A stretch of DNA of 64,000 nt from Phenylobacterium sp. J367. GTDB lineage: Bacteria > Pseudomonadota > Alphaproteobacteria > Caulobacterales > Caulobacteraceae. Under the pieces are notes generated by a model. The model searched no databases. It was not told the DNA's origin and saw only the letters and a program-made list of their open reading frames with translations. Location: contig NZ_JAJONA010000001.1 of the NCBI RefSeq assembly GCF_024699985.1, positions 1,488,001 to 1,552,000 on the forward strand, in the 5' to 3' direction. Shown piece by piece: positions 17,918 through 28,356 of this stretch. The position numbers and the translations under genes are program-made. Every line of letters begins with the position of its first letter. The stretch's first letter is position 1.

Positions 17918-19736
17918 TTGCCCGAAGCTTCGTCCGCACCCGTCCTGGCGATCGACAATCTGGTGGTCGATTTCGAGACCCACGACGGCATGGTCCGGGC
18001 GGTGCGGGGCGTATCGCTGGCCATCGGCCGCGGCGAGACCCTCGGCGTGGTCGGGGAGAGCGGCTCGGGCAAGAGCCAGACCTTCATGGCGGTGATGGGC
18101 CTTCTGGCCCGCAACGGCCGCGCGTCGGGCCAGGCGCGGTTCCAGGGCCAGGACCTGCTGGGGCTCGGCCCCCGCGCGCTCAACCGCATCCGCGGCTCGA
18201 AGATGACCATGATCTTCCAGGACCCGCTGACGGCGCTCACCCCGCACGTGCGGATCGGCGAACAGATCGCCGAGCCGCTGCGGCTGCACCTCGGCCTCTC
18301 CGACGGCGAGGCGAAGGCCCGGGCCCGCGAATGGCTGGAGAAGGTGCGCATCCCCCGACGCCGCGCGGCGGATGCGGCAGTATCCGCACGAGCTCTCCGG
18401 CGGCATGCGCCAGCGGGTGATGATCGCCGCCGCCATGGCCGGCGGCCCGGAACTGCTGATCGCCGACGAGCCGACCACCGCGCTGGACGTCACCGTCCAG
18501 GCCGAGATCCTCGACCTGATGGCCGAGCTGCAGCGGGAGACCGGCGCGGCCATGGCGCTGATCACCCACGACATGGGCGTGATCGCCCGGCTCGCCGACC
18601 GGGTCTGCGTGATGAAGGACGGGGCCTATGTGGAGGAAGGCCCGGTGGGCGAGATCTTCGCCCAGCCGCGCACCGACTACACCCGCGCCCTGCTGGCCGC
18701 CGTGCCCAGGCTCGACCGCGCCGACCGCGGCGGCCGTCCGACCACCGCGCCCGTGGCGGCCGACGCGCCGGTGGTGGTCGAAGGCCGCGACGTGAAGGTG
18801 CACTTCCCGATCCGCGAGGGCCTGTTCGGCAGGCCCAGGGCGCTGCGCGCCGTGGACGGGGTGAGCTTCCAGGTCCACCAGGGCGAGACGCTGGGCGTCG
18901 TCGGCGAGAGCGGCTCGGGGAAGTCGACGCTGGCCCGCGCCGTGCTGAACCTGCTGCCGGCCACCGGTGGCGCGGTGACGCTGCTCGGCCGCAACCTAGA
19001 TCCCGCCGACCGCTCCGCCTGGCAGGCGGCGCGCACGGACCTGCAGATCGTCTTCCAGGACCCCCTGGCCAGCCTCGATCCCCGCATGACCATCGGCGAT
19101 TCCATCGCCGAGCCGCTGCGGGTGTTCCGGCCGGGGATGGACCGCGCCGCCCGTGAAGCCGAGGCCCGGGCGATGATGGCGCGCGTCGAGCTTGATCCTG
19201 CGCTGATCAACCGCTACCCGCACGAGCTCTCCGGCGGCCAGAACCAGCGGGTCGGCATCGCCCGGGCGATGATCCTGAAGCCGAAGCTCGTCATCTGCGA
19301 CGAGGCGGTCTCGGCCCTCGACGTCTCGATCCGGGCGCAGATCATCGATCTCCTGATCCAGCTCCAGAAGGAGATGGGCCTGGCGATGATCTTCATCAGC
19401 CACGACCTGGCGGTGGTGCGCGAGATCAGCCACCGGGTGCTGGTCCTCTACCTCGGCCGCGTGGTGGAGCTGGCCGACCGGGACCGGCTCTATGCCGAGG
19501 CGCAACATCCCTACACCCGCGCGCTGCTCTCCGCCGCGCCGATCCCGGATCCGGCCATCGAGCGCACCCGACAGCGGATCAAGCTCGCGGGCGAGCCGCC
19601 GAGCCCCATGGATCCCCGGGCTGCGCTGCGCTTCCTGCCCTCGCGCCTGCCGGTCGACCCCAACGCCCCGATCCTCGCGCCGGCGCTGAAGGAGGTCGCG
19701 CCTGGACACCTGGTGGCGGAGTTCGACCCCGCCTAG
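17918..19736 (+). CDS. Peptide/nickel-type ABC transporter, double ATPase
   Basis: 605 residues after removing one extra C in 18352-18356. Two complete nucleotide-binding domains: first with Walker [10 protein letters not shown] and signature LSGGMRQR, second with GESGSGKST and LSGGQNQR, both followed by the Opp/Dpp-type C-terminal tail ([28 protein letters not shown]). This DppD-DppF fusion (YejF-like) energises uptake of peptides or similar through a membrane permease pair and a binding protein, but none of these is within the window. TTG start at 17918 with GAGG at 6 bases. Ligand unknown. Confidence 0.85.
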
Positions 19737-19809
19737 GACGTGCTGCGTTGCGGCAAGGACCGTCCGCCGTTAGGTTGCGCGGCCTTTCCCGCCAGCAGCC
19801 TCCGGCCCG

Positions 19810-21017
19810 ATGACCCTGACCCTCGACAACATCCGCGCGGCCGAAGAGCGGCTGAAGGGTCACATCGAGCGCACGCCCTGCCGTTATTCCAAGACGCTCT
19901 CGGACATCACCGGGGCCCAGGTCTGGGTGAAGTTCGAGAACCTGCAGTTCACCGCCGCCTACAAGGAGCGCGGGGCGCTCAACAAGCTGCTGCAGCTCTC
20001 CGAGGCCGAGAAGAAACGCGGCGTGATCGCGGCGTCGGCCGGCAACCACAGCCAGGGCCTGGCCTACCACGCCGCCCGCCTCGGCATCCCGGTGACCATC
20101 GTGATGCCCAAGGCCACGCCCTTCGTGAAGGTCCAGCAGACCCGCGCCCACGGCGCCGAGGTGGTGATCGACGGCGACGGCTATGACGAGGCCTCGGCCT
20201 TCGCCCGCAAGCTCTGCGACGAGCGCGACCTCGTCTTCGTGCACCCGTTCAACGACCTCGACGTCATGGCCGGCCAGGGCACGGTGGCGCTGGAGATGCT
20301 GGAGGACGTGCCCGACCTCGAGGTCCTGCCGGTGCCGATCGGCGGCGGCGGGCTGATCGCCGGCATGGCGACGGCGGCCAAGCAGATCCGCGGCGACATC
20401 CGCGTGGTCGGGCTGGAGCCTGCCATGTACCCCTCCTTCACCGCCAAGATGCGCGGCGTGAACGCCGGCGCCGCGACCGGCGGGGCGACCATCGCCGAGG
20501 GCATCGCGGTCAAGCAGGTGGGCGACCTCTCCTATGCGGTCGCGAGGCCGCTGATCGACGACGTGCTGCTGATCGAGGAGCCGCACTTCGAGAAGGCCAT
20601 CGCGCTCTACTGCAACGTCGAGAAGACGGTGACCGAGGGGGCCAGCGCCGCGTCGCTGGCCGCGCTGCTGGCCTATCCGGAACGCTTCCGCGGAAAGAAG
20701 TGCGGCCTGGTGATCACCGGCGGCAACATCGACACCCGGCTCCTGGCCTCGGTCCTGACCCGCGAGCTGGTCCGCGAGCAGCGGATCGTCAGCCTTCGGA
20801 TCATCGGCGACGACCGACCGGGCCTGCTGGCCAACGTCTCGGCGATCATCGGCCAGATGGGCGCCAACATCATTGAAGTTGCTCACAATCGTCTCGCGCT
20901 GGACGTGCCGGCCAAGGCGCCGAGTTCGACCTGATGATCGAGACCCGTGACGCGCAGCACACCCAGGAGATCATGGATGCGCTGCGCGAGCGTGGATATC
21001 CTCCGAGGGCTGTTTGA
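19810..21017 (+). CDS. ilvA: Threonine ammonia-lyase with C-terminal ACT domain
   Basis: PLP enzyme converting L-threonine to 2-oxobutanoate, the first committed step toward isoleucine. 402 residues when one missing G at 20916-20917 is restored. Features: ENLQFTAAYKERGALNKL with the PLP Lys, SAGNHSQGLAYHAARLG, VPIGGGGLIAGMA phosphate loop, and a C-terminal ACT domain beginning IVSLRIIGDDRPGLLANVSA, which in the uncorrected frame is cut short. The length is that of the catabolic/biosynthetic short class with one ACT domain. It is followed after one base by the FKBP gene. Confidence 0.9.
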
Positions 21018-21018
21018 T

Positions 21019-21510
21019 ATGTTCCGTGTTGTGATGATTGCCGTCGCGGCCCTGTCGCTGGCCGCCTGCGGTCAGCAGAAGCTGCCCGACCAGTCGGTGG
21101 CCAGCCACGCCTTCCTCGAGAAGACCGCCAAGGAGCCGGGCGTCCAGAAGCTGCCGTCGGGGGTGATGTACAAGGTCGTCCGCGAGGGGCCGGCGAACGG
21201 CCTGCGGCCGCAGCTCTCCGACGAGGTGAAGGTCCACTACGAAGGCAAGCTGATCGACGGCAAGGTGTTCGACAGCTCCTATGAACGCGGCCAGCCGGCG
21301 GCCATGCCGCTGCGGGGCCTGATCCCGGCCTGGCAGGAGGCGCTGGTGCTCATGCGGCCGGGCGACGAGTGGATCCTCTATGTGCCGCCCGAGCAGGGCT
21401 ATGGCGCGGAAGGCGCCGGCGGCGGCGAGATCCCGCCCAACGCCGCCCTGATTTTCCGCATCGAGCTGATCGCCGTCCTCGAAGGCCCGGGCCGCACGGC
21501 GCTGGGCTAG
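21019..21510 (+). CDS. FKBP-type peptidyl-prolyl isomerase lipoprotein
   Basis: Periplasmic foldase of 163 residues. N-terminus MFRVVMIAVAALSLAAC is a lipoprotein signal with lipobox LAAC; ATG 21019 is one base after the threonine deaminase stop, so the pair is translationally coupled. The FKBP domain includes DEVKVHYEGKLIDGKVFDSSY, GLIPAWQEALVLM and EWILYVPPEQGYGAEGAG, GEIPPNAALIFRIEL, all standard. It catalyses cis-trans isomerisation of prolyl bonds in envelope proteins. Followed by a small palindrome. Confidence 0.92.
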   Translation: MFRVVMIAVAALSLAACGQQKLPDQSVASHAFLEKTAKEPGVQKLPSGVMYKVVREGPANGLRPQLSDEVKVHYEGKLIDGKVFDSSYERGQPAAMPLRGLIPAWQEALVLMRPGDEWILYVPPEQGYGAEGAGGGEIPPNAALIFRIELIAVLEGPGRTALG

Positions 21511-21517
21511 GCGCTCG

Positions 21518-21541
21518 ATCCCTCCCCTTCAGGGGAGGGAT
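21518..21541. repeat. Palindrome ATCCCTCCCCT-TC-AGGGGAGGGAT
   Basis: Perfect 11-base arms (21518-21528 and 21531-21541) separated by TC. The left part is identical to the start of the 61.0 kb element, so it is a short member of that family. It separates the FKBP gene from the ArgE-like gene and carries no T-tract, so any terminator role is weak. Confidence 0.7.
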
Positions 21542-21557
21542 GATCTATGCCTTCCCC

Positions 21558-22728
21558 ATGTCCTCCGACCTGACCCCGGCCGCGCGCGAGATCCTGGCGA
21601 CGCTGGTCGCCTTCGACACCACCTCGCGCGGCTCCAACCTCGAGCTGATCGGCTGGGTGGAGGCCTATCTCGACCGGCATGGCGTGCCGCACCGGCGCGT
21701 GCCGAACGCCGACGGCTCCAAGTCCAACCTTTTGGCGACGATCGGGCCTGCGGCCGAGGGCGGCGTCGTGCTCTCCGGCCACACCGACGTCGTGCCGGTG
21801 GACGGCCAGCCCTGGAGCACCGACCCCTGGACGCTCACCGAGAAGGACGGGCGGCTCTACGGGCGCGGGACCTGCGACATGAAGGCGTTCCTGGCGCTGT
21901 CGCTGGCCGCCGTGCCGGAGCTGGCGGCGGCCCGGCCGCCGAAGCCCGTGCATCTCGCCTTCTCCTACGACGAGGAGATCGGCTGCCTGGGCGCGCCTGA
22001 GATGATCGAGGTGATCCGCCGCGAGCTGCCGAAGCCGGCGGTCGTCGTGGTCGGCGAGCCCACCGACATGGTGGCGGTCAACGGTCATAAGGGCATCGCC
22101 ACCTTCCGCGTCACCGTCACCGGCCGCGAGGCCCATTCCAGCCAGACCCATCAGGGCGTCTCGGCGATCATGGAGGCGGTGAAGCTGATGAGCTTCCTAG
22201 GCGACCTGGCCAGGCGGCTGGAGGCCGAGGCCGACCCCGCATCGCCGTTCACGCCGAAGGGCGCGACGCTGACCATCGGCATGGTCAACGGCGGCACCGC
22301 CCACAATATCATCGCCCGGGAGTGCGGCTTCACCTTCGACCTGCGCTGCCCGCCGGGCTTCGAGGTCGAGGCGGTGCTGGCGCCGTTCTACGCCGAGGCC
22401 AGGAAGCTCGACGCCGAGCTGAAGGCCCGTGCGCCGGAGGCGGGCGTGGTCGTCGAGAAGAAGACCGACGTGCCGCCCTTCGCCCCGGAGCCGGAGGGCG
22501 CGGCGGAGGCCTTCGCCCGCCGCCTCGCCGGCGACAACGGCCCGCCGCGGGTCGTGGCCTTCGCCGCCGAGGCCGGCCAGTTCCAGCGGGGCGGGTTCTC
22601 GACGGTGATCTGCGGCCCCGGCTCCATCGCCCAGGCGCACCAGCCGGATGAGTACCTGGAGATCAGCCAGCTCGAACGCGGCGCAGCCTTTCATGCGCCG
22701 GCTGATCGAGTGGGCGTCAGAGCCCTGA
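21558..22728 (+). CDS. argE: Acetylornithine deacetylase / M20 peptidase family
   Basis: Zinc-dependent deacylase of the M20 family, 389 residues after removing one extra T at 22689-22691. Metal motifs: LSGHTDVVPVDGQPW (first His/Asp), YGRGTCDMKAFLAL (bridging Asp), SYDEEIGC (general-base Glu pair), GEPTD, and QAHQPDEYLE (last His). The lid domain carries NGHKGIATF and TIGMVNGGTAHNIIA. It fits the single-subunit ArgE that releases L-ornithine from acetylornithine. Start chosen at ATG 21558; an in-frame ATG at 21540 lies in the palindrome. The 3' end overlaps the convergent glycosyltransferase by 12 bases. Confidence 0.85.
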
Positions 22729-23737
22729 GCGCAACGGCCGGACCACGGCGCGGCGCGCGGTCAGGTCCCTGGGGTTCCAGGTCATGGCCCGGGCGATGGC
22801 GAGCGCCGAGGCGCGGCGGCTCCGCTGCACCCGCGCCCGGCTCCTCATCACCTGCGGCAGGCCCCTCATCGCGGCCACGAAGGATTTCCAGACCAGGCCC
22901 GCCTGCGGCCGGTTGGCTTTCCGCGAACTGATGTAGGCCACCGCCGCCAGATGCAGCGGCACGACGAGCGGCAGCAGCAGCAGCGGCGTGTCCTTGGCCA
23001 CCACCCAGAAGCGGTTGCGCGTGCCGTGGAAGACCGCGAATTCCGAGCGCCGGCCGCCGCTCGTCGCCGAGCCCACGTGGTGGATCACCGCCCCGGGGAC
23101 CAGCACCGTCGGCTCGCCGCGGAGCTGCAGCCGGTAGCCCAGGTCGACGTCCTCGCCGTAGCAGAAGAACTGCTCGTCGAAGCCGCCCAGCTCCAAGAAG
23201 AGGGCGCGGTCGATCATCATCGCCGCGCCGCACGGGGAGAACACCTCGCCCTCGGCGGTGTCGCCGGGATCGGGGGTCAGGAAGCCGCCGCGATAGGGGG
23301 ATGCCGTAGCCGCTCATCACATCGCCCAGGCCGTCGAGCAGGCCAGGGTCCTCGGCCATGAGCTGGCGGGAGGTGAAGGACCGCGCGGCGGGATGGCGCC
23401 CGGCCGCCGCCGCCAGCTCGGCCAGCCAGTCCGGCTCGGCCCAGGCGTCGGGGTTCAGCAGCACGAACCAGCGGCCGCACGCTTCCCGCGCCCCCTGGTT
23501 GCCGGCCCCGGCGAAGCCCAGGTTCTCGGCGTTGCGGATCAGCCGGACGCCCGGAAACCGCGCCGCGGTCGCCGCATCGGCCGGGTCCGGCGAGGCGTTG
23601 TCGATCACCAGGGTCTCGAAGTCCCGGAAGGTCTGGGCCGCCAGGCTCTCCAGGCAGCGGGCCAGCATGGGACCGGAGTTGAAGGCGATGACGCAGACGC
23701 TGAGCAGCGGCTTGTCTTCCGGCGCGGGCTCGTCCAT
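22717..23737 (-). CDS. Family 2 glycosyltransferase (rhamnosyltransferase-like)
   Basis: Inverting GT-A glycosyltransferase, 339 residues once one extra base is removed in the run 23296-23300. Start LLSVCVIAFNSGPMLARCLE is the nucleotide-sugar Rossmann opening, NLGFAGAGNQGAREACGRW and LNPDAW give the metal/DXD-like region, and FFCYGEDVDLGYRL (EDVD) is the acceptor/catalytic motif of WbbL-type rhamnosyltransferases. Two weak hydrophobic segments follow (LLLLPLVVPLHLAAVAY), possibly membrane-attached. Adjacent rfbC suggests a dTDP-rhamnose-using polysaccharide or glycan. Acceptor unknown. Confidence 0.82.
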
Positions 23738-23773
23738 GCGGAGGCGGTTCTTCCCGTATTCCTTCAAGGCGCC

Positions 23774-24328
23774 ATGACCACGATCACGCCGCTCGCCCTT
23801 CCCGAGCTCCTGCTTATCACGCCCAAGCGGCATGGCGATGCGCGCGGCTGGTTCGCCGAGACCTGGAGCACCCGAGCCTTCGAGGCGGCCGGTCTTCACG
23901 TGACCTTCGTCCAGGACAACCAGGCGTTCAGCGCCCGCAAGGGCACGATCCGCGGCCTGCACTTCCAGGCCGCGCCGCATCCCCAGGCCAAGCTGATGCG
24001 AGTGCTCCGGGGCGCGATCTTCGACGTGGCCGTGGACGTCCGCCCGGGCTCGCCGACCTATGGCCAGTGGGCCGGCGCCACCCTGACCGCCGAGGTCGGG
24101 GAACAGCTCTTCGTGCCCCGCGGCTTCGCCCACGGCTACTGCACCCTCACCGACGACACCGAGCTCGCCTACAAGGTCGACGGCCTTTACGCGCCGCAGA
24201 CCGAGGGCGGGGTGATCTGGAACGACCCGGACGTGGGCATCGCCTGGCCGCTCGACGTCGAGCCCATCCTTTCCGACAAGGACCTGGTCCTGCCGCGGCT
24301 CAGGGACCTGGCGCCCACGGAGTTCTGA
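23774..24328 (+). CDS. rfbC: dTDP-4-dehydrorhamnose 3,5-epimerase
   Basis: Cupin enzyme that epimerises dTDP-4-keto-6-deoxyglucose at C3 and C5, third step toward dTDP-L-rhamnose. 184 residues: TPKRHGDARGWFAETW, QDNQAFSARKGTIRGLHFQ with the catalytic-site RGLHFQ, VDVRPGSPTYGQW, FVPRGFAHGYCTL (catalytic His) and IAWPLDVEPILSDKD at the end. rfbA, rfbB and rfbD are not in the window. Divergent from the glycosyltransferase with a 36-base gap, and 4 bases upstream of a TPR/GT9-like gene. Confidence 0.93.
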   Translation: MTTITPLALPELLLITPKRHGDARGWFAETWSTRAFEAAGLHVTFVQDNQAFSARKGTIRGLHFQAAPHPQAKLMRVLRGAIFDVAVDVRPGSPTYGQWAGATLTAEVGEQLFVPRGFAHGYCTLTDDTELAYKVDGLYAPQTEGGVIWNDPDVGIAWPLDVEPILSDKDLVLPRLRDLAPTEF

Positions 24329-24332
24329 CGCC

Positions 24333-25379
24333 TTGGACCGGGCCGGCATCGAGGCGCTCTACCAGCAGGCCCACCGGCTCCGGGAGGCCGACCAGCTCGA
24401 ACCCGCCATCGACGCCTATGGCCAGGTCGCGGCTGCGGCCCCCGGATGCCGCAACCGCACCACTGGATCGGCCTGATCCGCATGCGCCTGGGCGACACGG
24501 TGGGCGCCGAGCAGGCCTTCCGCGCGGCGCTCGAACGCGAGCCCGGCCGGGCGATCTCCGAGCACGGCCTCGGCATGGCCCCTGCTCGGCCAGGGACGGC
24601 TGGCCGAAGGCTTCCGGCGGCTGGAGGCGCGCCTGGACGTCCCCGGCCGCAGGCCGCCGCCGCCGCTGCCGTTCCCGCGCTGGAACGGTGAGGATCCGGC
24701 CGGCAAGCATGTGGTGGTCTGGCCGGAGGAGGGCTTCGGCGACCAGATCCAGTACGCGCGCTTTGCCAAGGCCCTGGCCGAGCGGGGCGTGCGGCTCACC
24801 TGGTTCTGTCTGCCCCAGCTTGCCTCGCTGTTCGCCGCGAACCTCGGCGTTGAGGTGATCCGCGCCGAGGGCGAGGCCGCCCTGCCCGAGGCCGACTTCT
24901 GGATATGGTCGAGCTCGCTGCCCGCCCTGTTCGGCGACGCAGACCTGCCGACCGCCCCCTACCTCTCGGCGACGCCTCGGCCCATCGGGGGCCGCATCGG
25001 GGTGATCAGCCGCGGCAACCCGAAGCAGGTGAACGACGCCGCCCGCTCGCTCTCGCCGGCCGCGGTCGAGGCCCTGCTGTCGCTGCCCGGCGCCGTCAGC
25101 CTGCTGCCCGAGGACACCGGCGCACGGGACTTCCAGGAAACCGCCGAGCTGATCAGCGGGCTCGACCTGGTGATCACCGTCGATACGGCCGGGGCGCACC
25201 TGGCCGGGGCCATGGGTAAGCCCTGCTGGGTGATGCTGGCCAGGCTCGGGGCGGACTGGCGCTGGACGCCGTTCGCGGACCGCAGCCTCTGGTACCCGTC
25301 GATGCGCCTCTACCGACAGCCCGCGCCGGGCGTCTGGGATTCCGTCCTGGAGCAGATCCGCCGCGACCTCCCGGCCTAG
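24333..25379 (+). CDS. TPR protein with ADP-heptose-glycosyltransferase-like domain
   Basis: 348 residues after two corrections (missing G at 24444-24445, extra C at 24579-24582). N-terminal tetratricopeptide repeats ([17 protein letters not shown], then [20 protein letters not shown]), followed from about residue 125 by a GT9-type fold: [21 protein letters not shown] and [21 protein letters not shown], the latter the C-terminal nucleotide-binding motif; similar domains occur in many TPR-glycosyltransferase hybrids. TTG at 24333 lies 4 bases after rfbC, so coupled. Likely modifies a glycan or protein together with the neighbouring rhamnose genes; acceptor unknown. Confidence 0.72.
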
Positions 25380-26505
25380 GCGTCCGCCGGGTCGAACCAC
25401 TCCGCGCGGACTTCGGCATCGGGCTCGGCGGGCAACCGCTCGGCGCGCAGGCGCTCGAACTCGGCATAGGGAAGCAGGCAAGACGCCGCCCAGATCGCGG
25501 CGCCGCGCACAAGCGGCGAGGGTTCATCCAGCAGGCGCCTCGCCTCGTCCGCCAGCCCCCGATCGCCCGAGTTGCCGATGGCGTAGAGCACATTGCGCAG
25601 GAAGCGGTCGCGGCCGATGCGCTTGACCGGGCTCTTGGCGAACAGCTCGCGGAAGGCTGCGTCGTCCAGGCGGGACAGCTCCGCGAGGGCGGGATTTCGC
25701 AGCGCGTCGCGCGCCGCCAGCTTCTGCTCGCGGCCGGCCTGGGCGAACTTGTTCCACGGGCAGACGGCCAGGCAGTCGTCGCAGCCGTAGATCCGGTTGC
25801 CGAGCGCCTCACGGAACTCCAGCGGGATCGGCCCCTTCAATTCGATCGTCAGGTAGGAGATGCAGCGCCGCGCATCGAGCTGGAACGGCGCCGGGAAGGC
25901 GTTCGTCGGACAGACGTCGAGGCAGGCGTGGCAGGAGCCGCAGTGCATGGGCTCGGCCGCGTCCGGCTCGATCTCCAGGGTCGTCAGGATCGAGCCCAGG
26001 AAAAGCCAGGAGCCGAATTCGCGGCTGACGAGGTTGGTGTGACGGCCCTGCCAGCCGACCCCGGCGCGCTCGGCCAGCGGCTTCTCCAGCAGGGGCGCGG
26101 TGTCGACGAAAACCTTGAGCTCGCCGCCGAACCTCGCCTGAAGGAAGCGGGCCAGCGCCTTCAACCGCTTCTTGATCAGGTCATGGTAGTCGTCGCCCTG
26201 GGCATAGACGCTGATCGCCGCCCGCGTCGGGTCGGCCAGCGCCGCCATGGGGTCGGTGTCCGGCCCGTAGTTGACGCCCAGCACGACGGCCGACCTCGCG
26301 TCGGCCCACATGGCCGGGGATGGCGCCGGCGCTCGAGGGTCTCGGCCATCCAGCCCATCTCGCCATGCCGGCCTTCGGCCACGTAGGTTTCGAGTCGTCC
26401 GGCGGCCAGCCAGGCGTCGTCGAGGTCGGTGAAGCGGCAGAGGTCGAACCCGAGGGCCAGGGCCTCGGCGCGGATCAGGTCGCGGTCAGAAGTCGAGATC
26501 GTCAT
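25376..26505 (-). CDS. queG: Epoxyqueuosine reductase
   Basis: Cobalamin- and Fe-S-dependent enzyme that reduces epoxyqueuosine to queuosine in the anticodon of GUN tRNAs. 376 residues after restoring one base in 26314-26319. N-terminal cobalamin-binding domain includes [17 protein letters not shown] (catalytic Asp) and [20 protein letters not shown]; two 4Fe-4S clusters are coordinated by [12 protein letters not shown] and [16 protein letters not shown]-like C-terminal domain ends it. ATG 26505 lies within the last codons of the upstream GST gene (20-base overlap), an operon-like arrangement. Its 3' end meets the TPR gene stop. Confidence 0.92.
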
Positions 26506-27172
26506 AGTGCCTGGCGGGCGTCAGGCCCGGCCAGCGGTCCAGAAGCAGGGGCCGGAAAGCCGGCCGGGATTTCAGCTTCATGTACCAGGTCTTCACCGCG
26601 GGGAAGTCGCTCCACGGCACATCGCCGAAATAGTCGATGACCGACAGGTGGGCGGCGGCGGCGAAATCGGCCAGCGAGAGCCGGCCGCCGGCCAGCCAGT
26701 CGCGGGCCTGCAGCAGGCCATCCATGTAGTGGAGGTGGTTCTTCACCCCGTCGCGGCCCTGGCGGAGGTTGGCGAGCTCCGGCGCGCCCAGGCCCAGCAG
26801 GCGCTTCTCCATCTTCTCGTGCAGGATGAAGCCGCCGGCCTCGAACTCGAACTTGCGATCGAACCACTGGAGCAGGCGCCGCGCCTCGGCGCGTTCCGCG
26901 GCCTCCCGGCCCAGCAGCGGCGGCTCGGGATAGGCCTCTTCCAGATAGTCGAGGATCGCGCGGGCCTCGCACAGCACGAGGCGGTCGTCGCCGTTCGCCG
27001 CCACCAGCACCGGCACCAGGCCCGACGGATTAAGCGCCGAGAGCTCGCGGGGGCGCTCCCAGTACTTCACCGTCAGCTCGGCGAACGGCACGCGCTTCTC
27101 GCCCAGCGCCAGGCGCACCTGTCGCGAGGCGGGATCGAGCGGGAAATGGTGGAGGGTGAGTTCGACGCTCAT
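26486..27172 (-). CDS. Glutathione S-transferase family protein
   Basis: 228 residues: N-terminal thioredoxin-like domain (ELTLHHFPLDPASRQVRLAL; Ser15 is in the position often catalytic in beta/theta GSTs, and NPSGLVPVLV with cis-Pro) and a helical C-terminal domain ending WYMKLKSRPAFRPLLL. It conjugates glutathione or works in peroxide reduction; substrate not specified. ATG 27172 without a strong ribosome site. Overlaps queG by 20 bases on the same strand, which suggests cotranscription; no functional link is known to me. Confidence 0.87.
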   Translation of the reverse strand: MSVELTLHHFPLDPASRQVRLALGEKRVPFAELTVKYWERPRELSALNPSGLVPVLVAANGDDRLVLCEARAILDYLEEAYPEPPLLGREAAERAEARRLLQWFDRKFEFEAGGFILHEKMEKRLLGLGAPELANLRQGRDGVKNHLHYMDGLLQARDWLAGGRLSLADFAAAAHLSVIDYFGDVPWSDFPAVKTWYMKLKSRPAFRPLLLDRWPGLTPARHYDDLDF

Positions 27173-27258
27173 GGTCCGGCTACAACGCCCGAGGAATGGT
27201 CTGGATTCAGGCGGGAATCGATCTGCCTGAGGTGCGCCCCGACACCTTAAGTTCGCGT

Positions 27259-28194
27259 TTACTCTGCCGCGGACTCGGCGAAAGCCCCGCCGTGCGGCTC
27301 GGCGCGGCCGCGAGGGTCGGCATGGATGATGACGTCGGCCTGCGGAAAGACGGCGAGGAGCCGCTTCTCGGCCGCGACGATCACCTCGTGGGCGGCCTCC
27401 AGGGTGAGCTGCGGGTCGAGGTCGACGTGCATCTGGATGTGGACGAACGGACCGGACGCCCGGGTGCGGAGCTGGTGGACGTCGGTCAGCCGGGAATCCT
27501 CGGTCATCAGGGCGACGATCCGGGCCCGGGCCTCGTCGGGCAGCTCGCGGTCCATGAGCTGGGCCGACGCCTCGCGGAACACGCCGACCGCGCCCCAGAG
27601 CAGCAGGGCGGCGATGACGATGGCCGCCGCCGCGTCCAGGCCGTTCAGCCCCAGCCACGCGGATGCGCCGATGCCGAGGAGCGCGATCAGGTTGGAGGCG
27701 AGGTCGGAGGCGTAGTGCGCCCGGTCGCCCGAGACCGCCACCGAGGACGTCTGCCGCAGCACCCGGGTCTGGGCGTTGATCAGCACGAGGGTGAGCACCG
27801 TCGAGACCAGCATCACCGCGACCGCCCAGCCCTCGGCCTTGAGCGGATGCGGATTCATCAGGTCGCCGATCGCCTCCCGGGCCACCAGGGCCGCGGATGC
27901 GAAGACCAGGCCGGCCTGCATCAGGCTGGCGAAGGCCTCGGCCTTGCCGTGGCCGAACCGGTGCTCGGCGTCGGGCGGGGCGACCGCGTAGCGGACGGCG
28001 AAGAACGTCACCAGGCTGGCGACCAGGTCGAGCCCGGAGTCGGCCGCGGACGCCAGCACCGCCGTCGAGCCGGAGGCCAGCCAGGCGCCGGCCTTCAGCG
28101 TCACCAGGGTGGCGGCCACGGCTACCGACAGCAGCGTCACCCTGCGGGTGAGCGCGGCGCTCTCGGCGGGAGACAGGCCCTGGATCGTCGTCAT
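27259..28194 (-). CDS. Cation diffusion facilitator (FieF-like)
   Basis: Proton-coupled efflux of divalent metals (Zn, Fe, Co, Cd) from the cytoplasm. 311 residues: six transmembrane helices, with the metal-site pairs SAADSGLD (TM2) and HYASDLASN (TM5), EHRFGHGKAEAF between TM2 and TM3 and ending in a cytosolic ferredoxin-like domain (HIQMHVDLDPQLTLEAAHEV) with metal-site His residues. The Asp/His content matches FieF/YiiP. Alone on its strand; downstream gap of 86 bases before the GST gene. Metal specificity is not predictable with certainty. Confidence 0.9.
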   Translation of the reverse strand: MTTIQGLSPAESAALTRRVTLLSVAVAATLVTLKAGAWLASGSTAVLASAADSGLDLVASLVTFFAVRYAVAPPDAEHRFGHGKAEAFASLMQAGLVFASAALVAREAIGDLMNPHPLKAEGWAVAVMLVSTVLTLVLINAQTRVLRQTSSVAVSGDRAHYASDLASNLIALLGIGASAWLGLNGLDAAAAIVIAALLLWGAVGVFREASAQLMDRELPDEARARIVALMTEDSRLTDVHQLRTRASGPFVHIQMHVDLDPQLTLEAAHEVIVAAEKRLLAVFPQADVIIHADPRGRAEPHGGAFAESAAE

Positions 28195-28210
28195 GGGCCG
28201 AAACTAGTCC

Positions 28211-28350
28211 GTCCCTACCTTCATGGGGAGGGTCGACTCGCCGAAGGCGAGCGGGGTGGGGGAGTCGCGTTCACGCGCTGATCCGGAGTTCAGACCCGCA
28301 CTTCCCCACCCTGGCCGCTACGCGGCCTGTCCCTCCCCATTAAGGGAGGT
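28211..28350. repeat. Mirror-symmetric intergenic element
   Basis: About 140 bases with inverted halves: TCCCTACCTTCATGGGGAGGG, then CTCGCCGAAGGCGAG, then GGGGTGGGGGA on the left; CTTCCCCACCCTGG, GCCGCTACGCGGC, and TCCCTCCCCATTAAGGGAGG on the right. Same modular order as the 61.0 kb element, with different hairpin loops. It lies between the starts and ends of two minus-strand genes (CDF and citrate synthase), that is in the CDF leader region. Confidence 0.75.
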
Positions 28351-28356
28351 ACGAAC

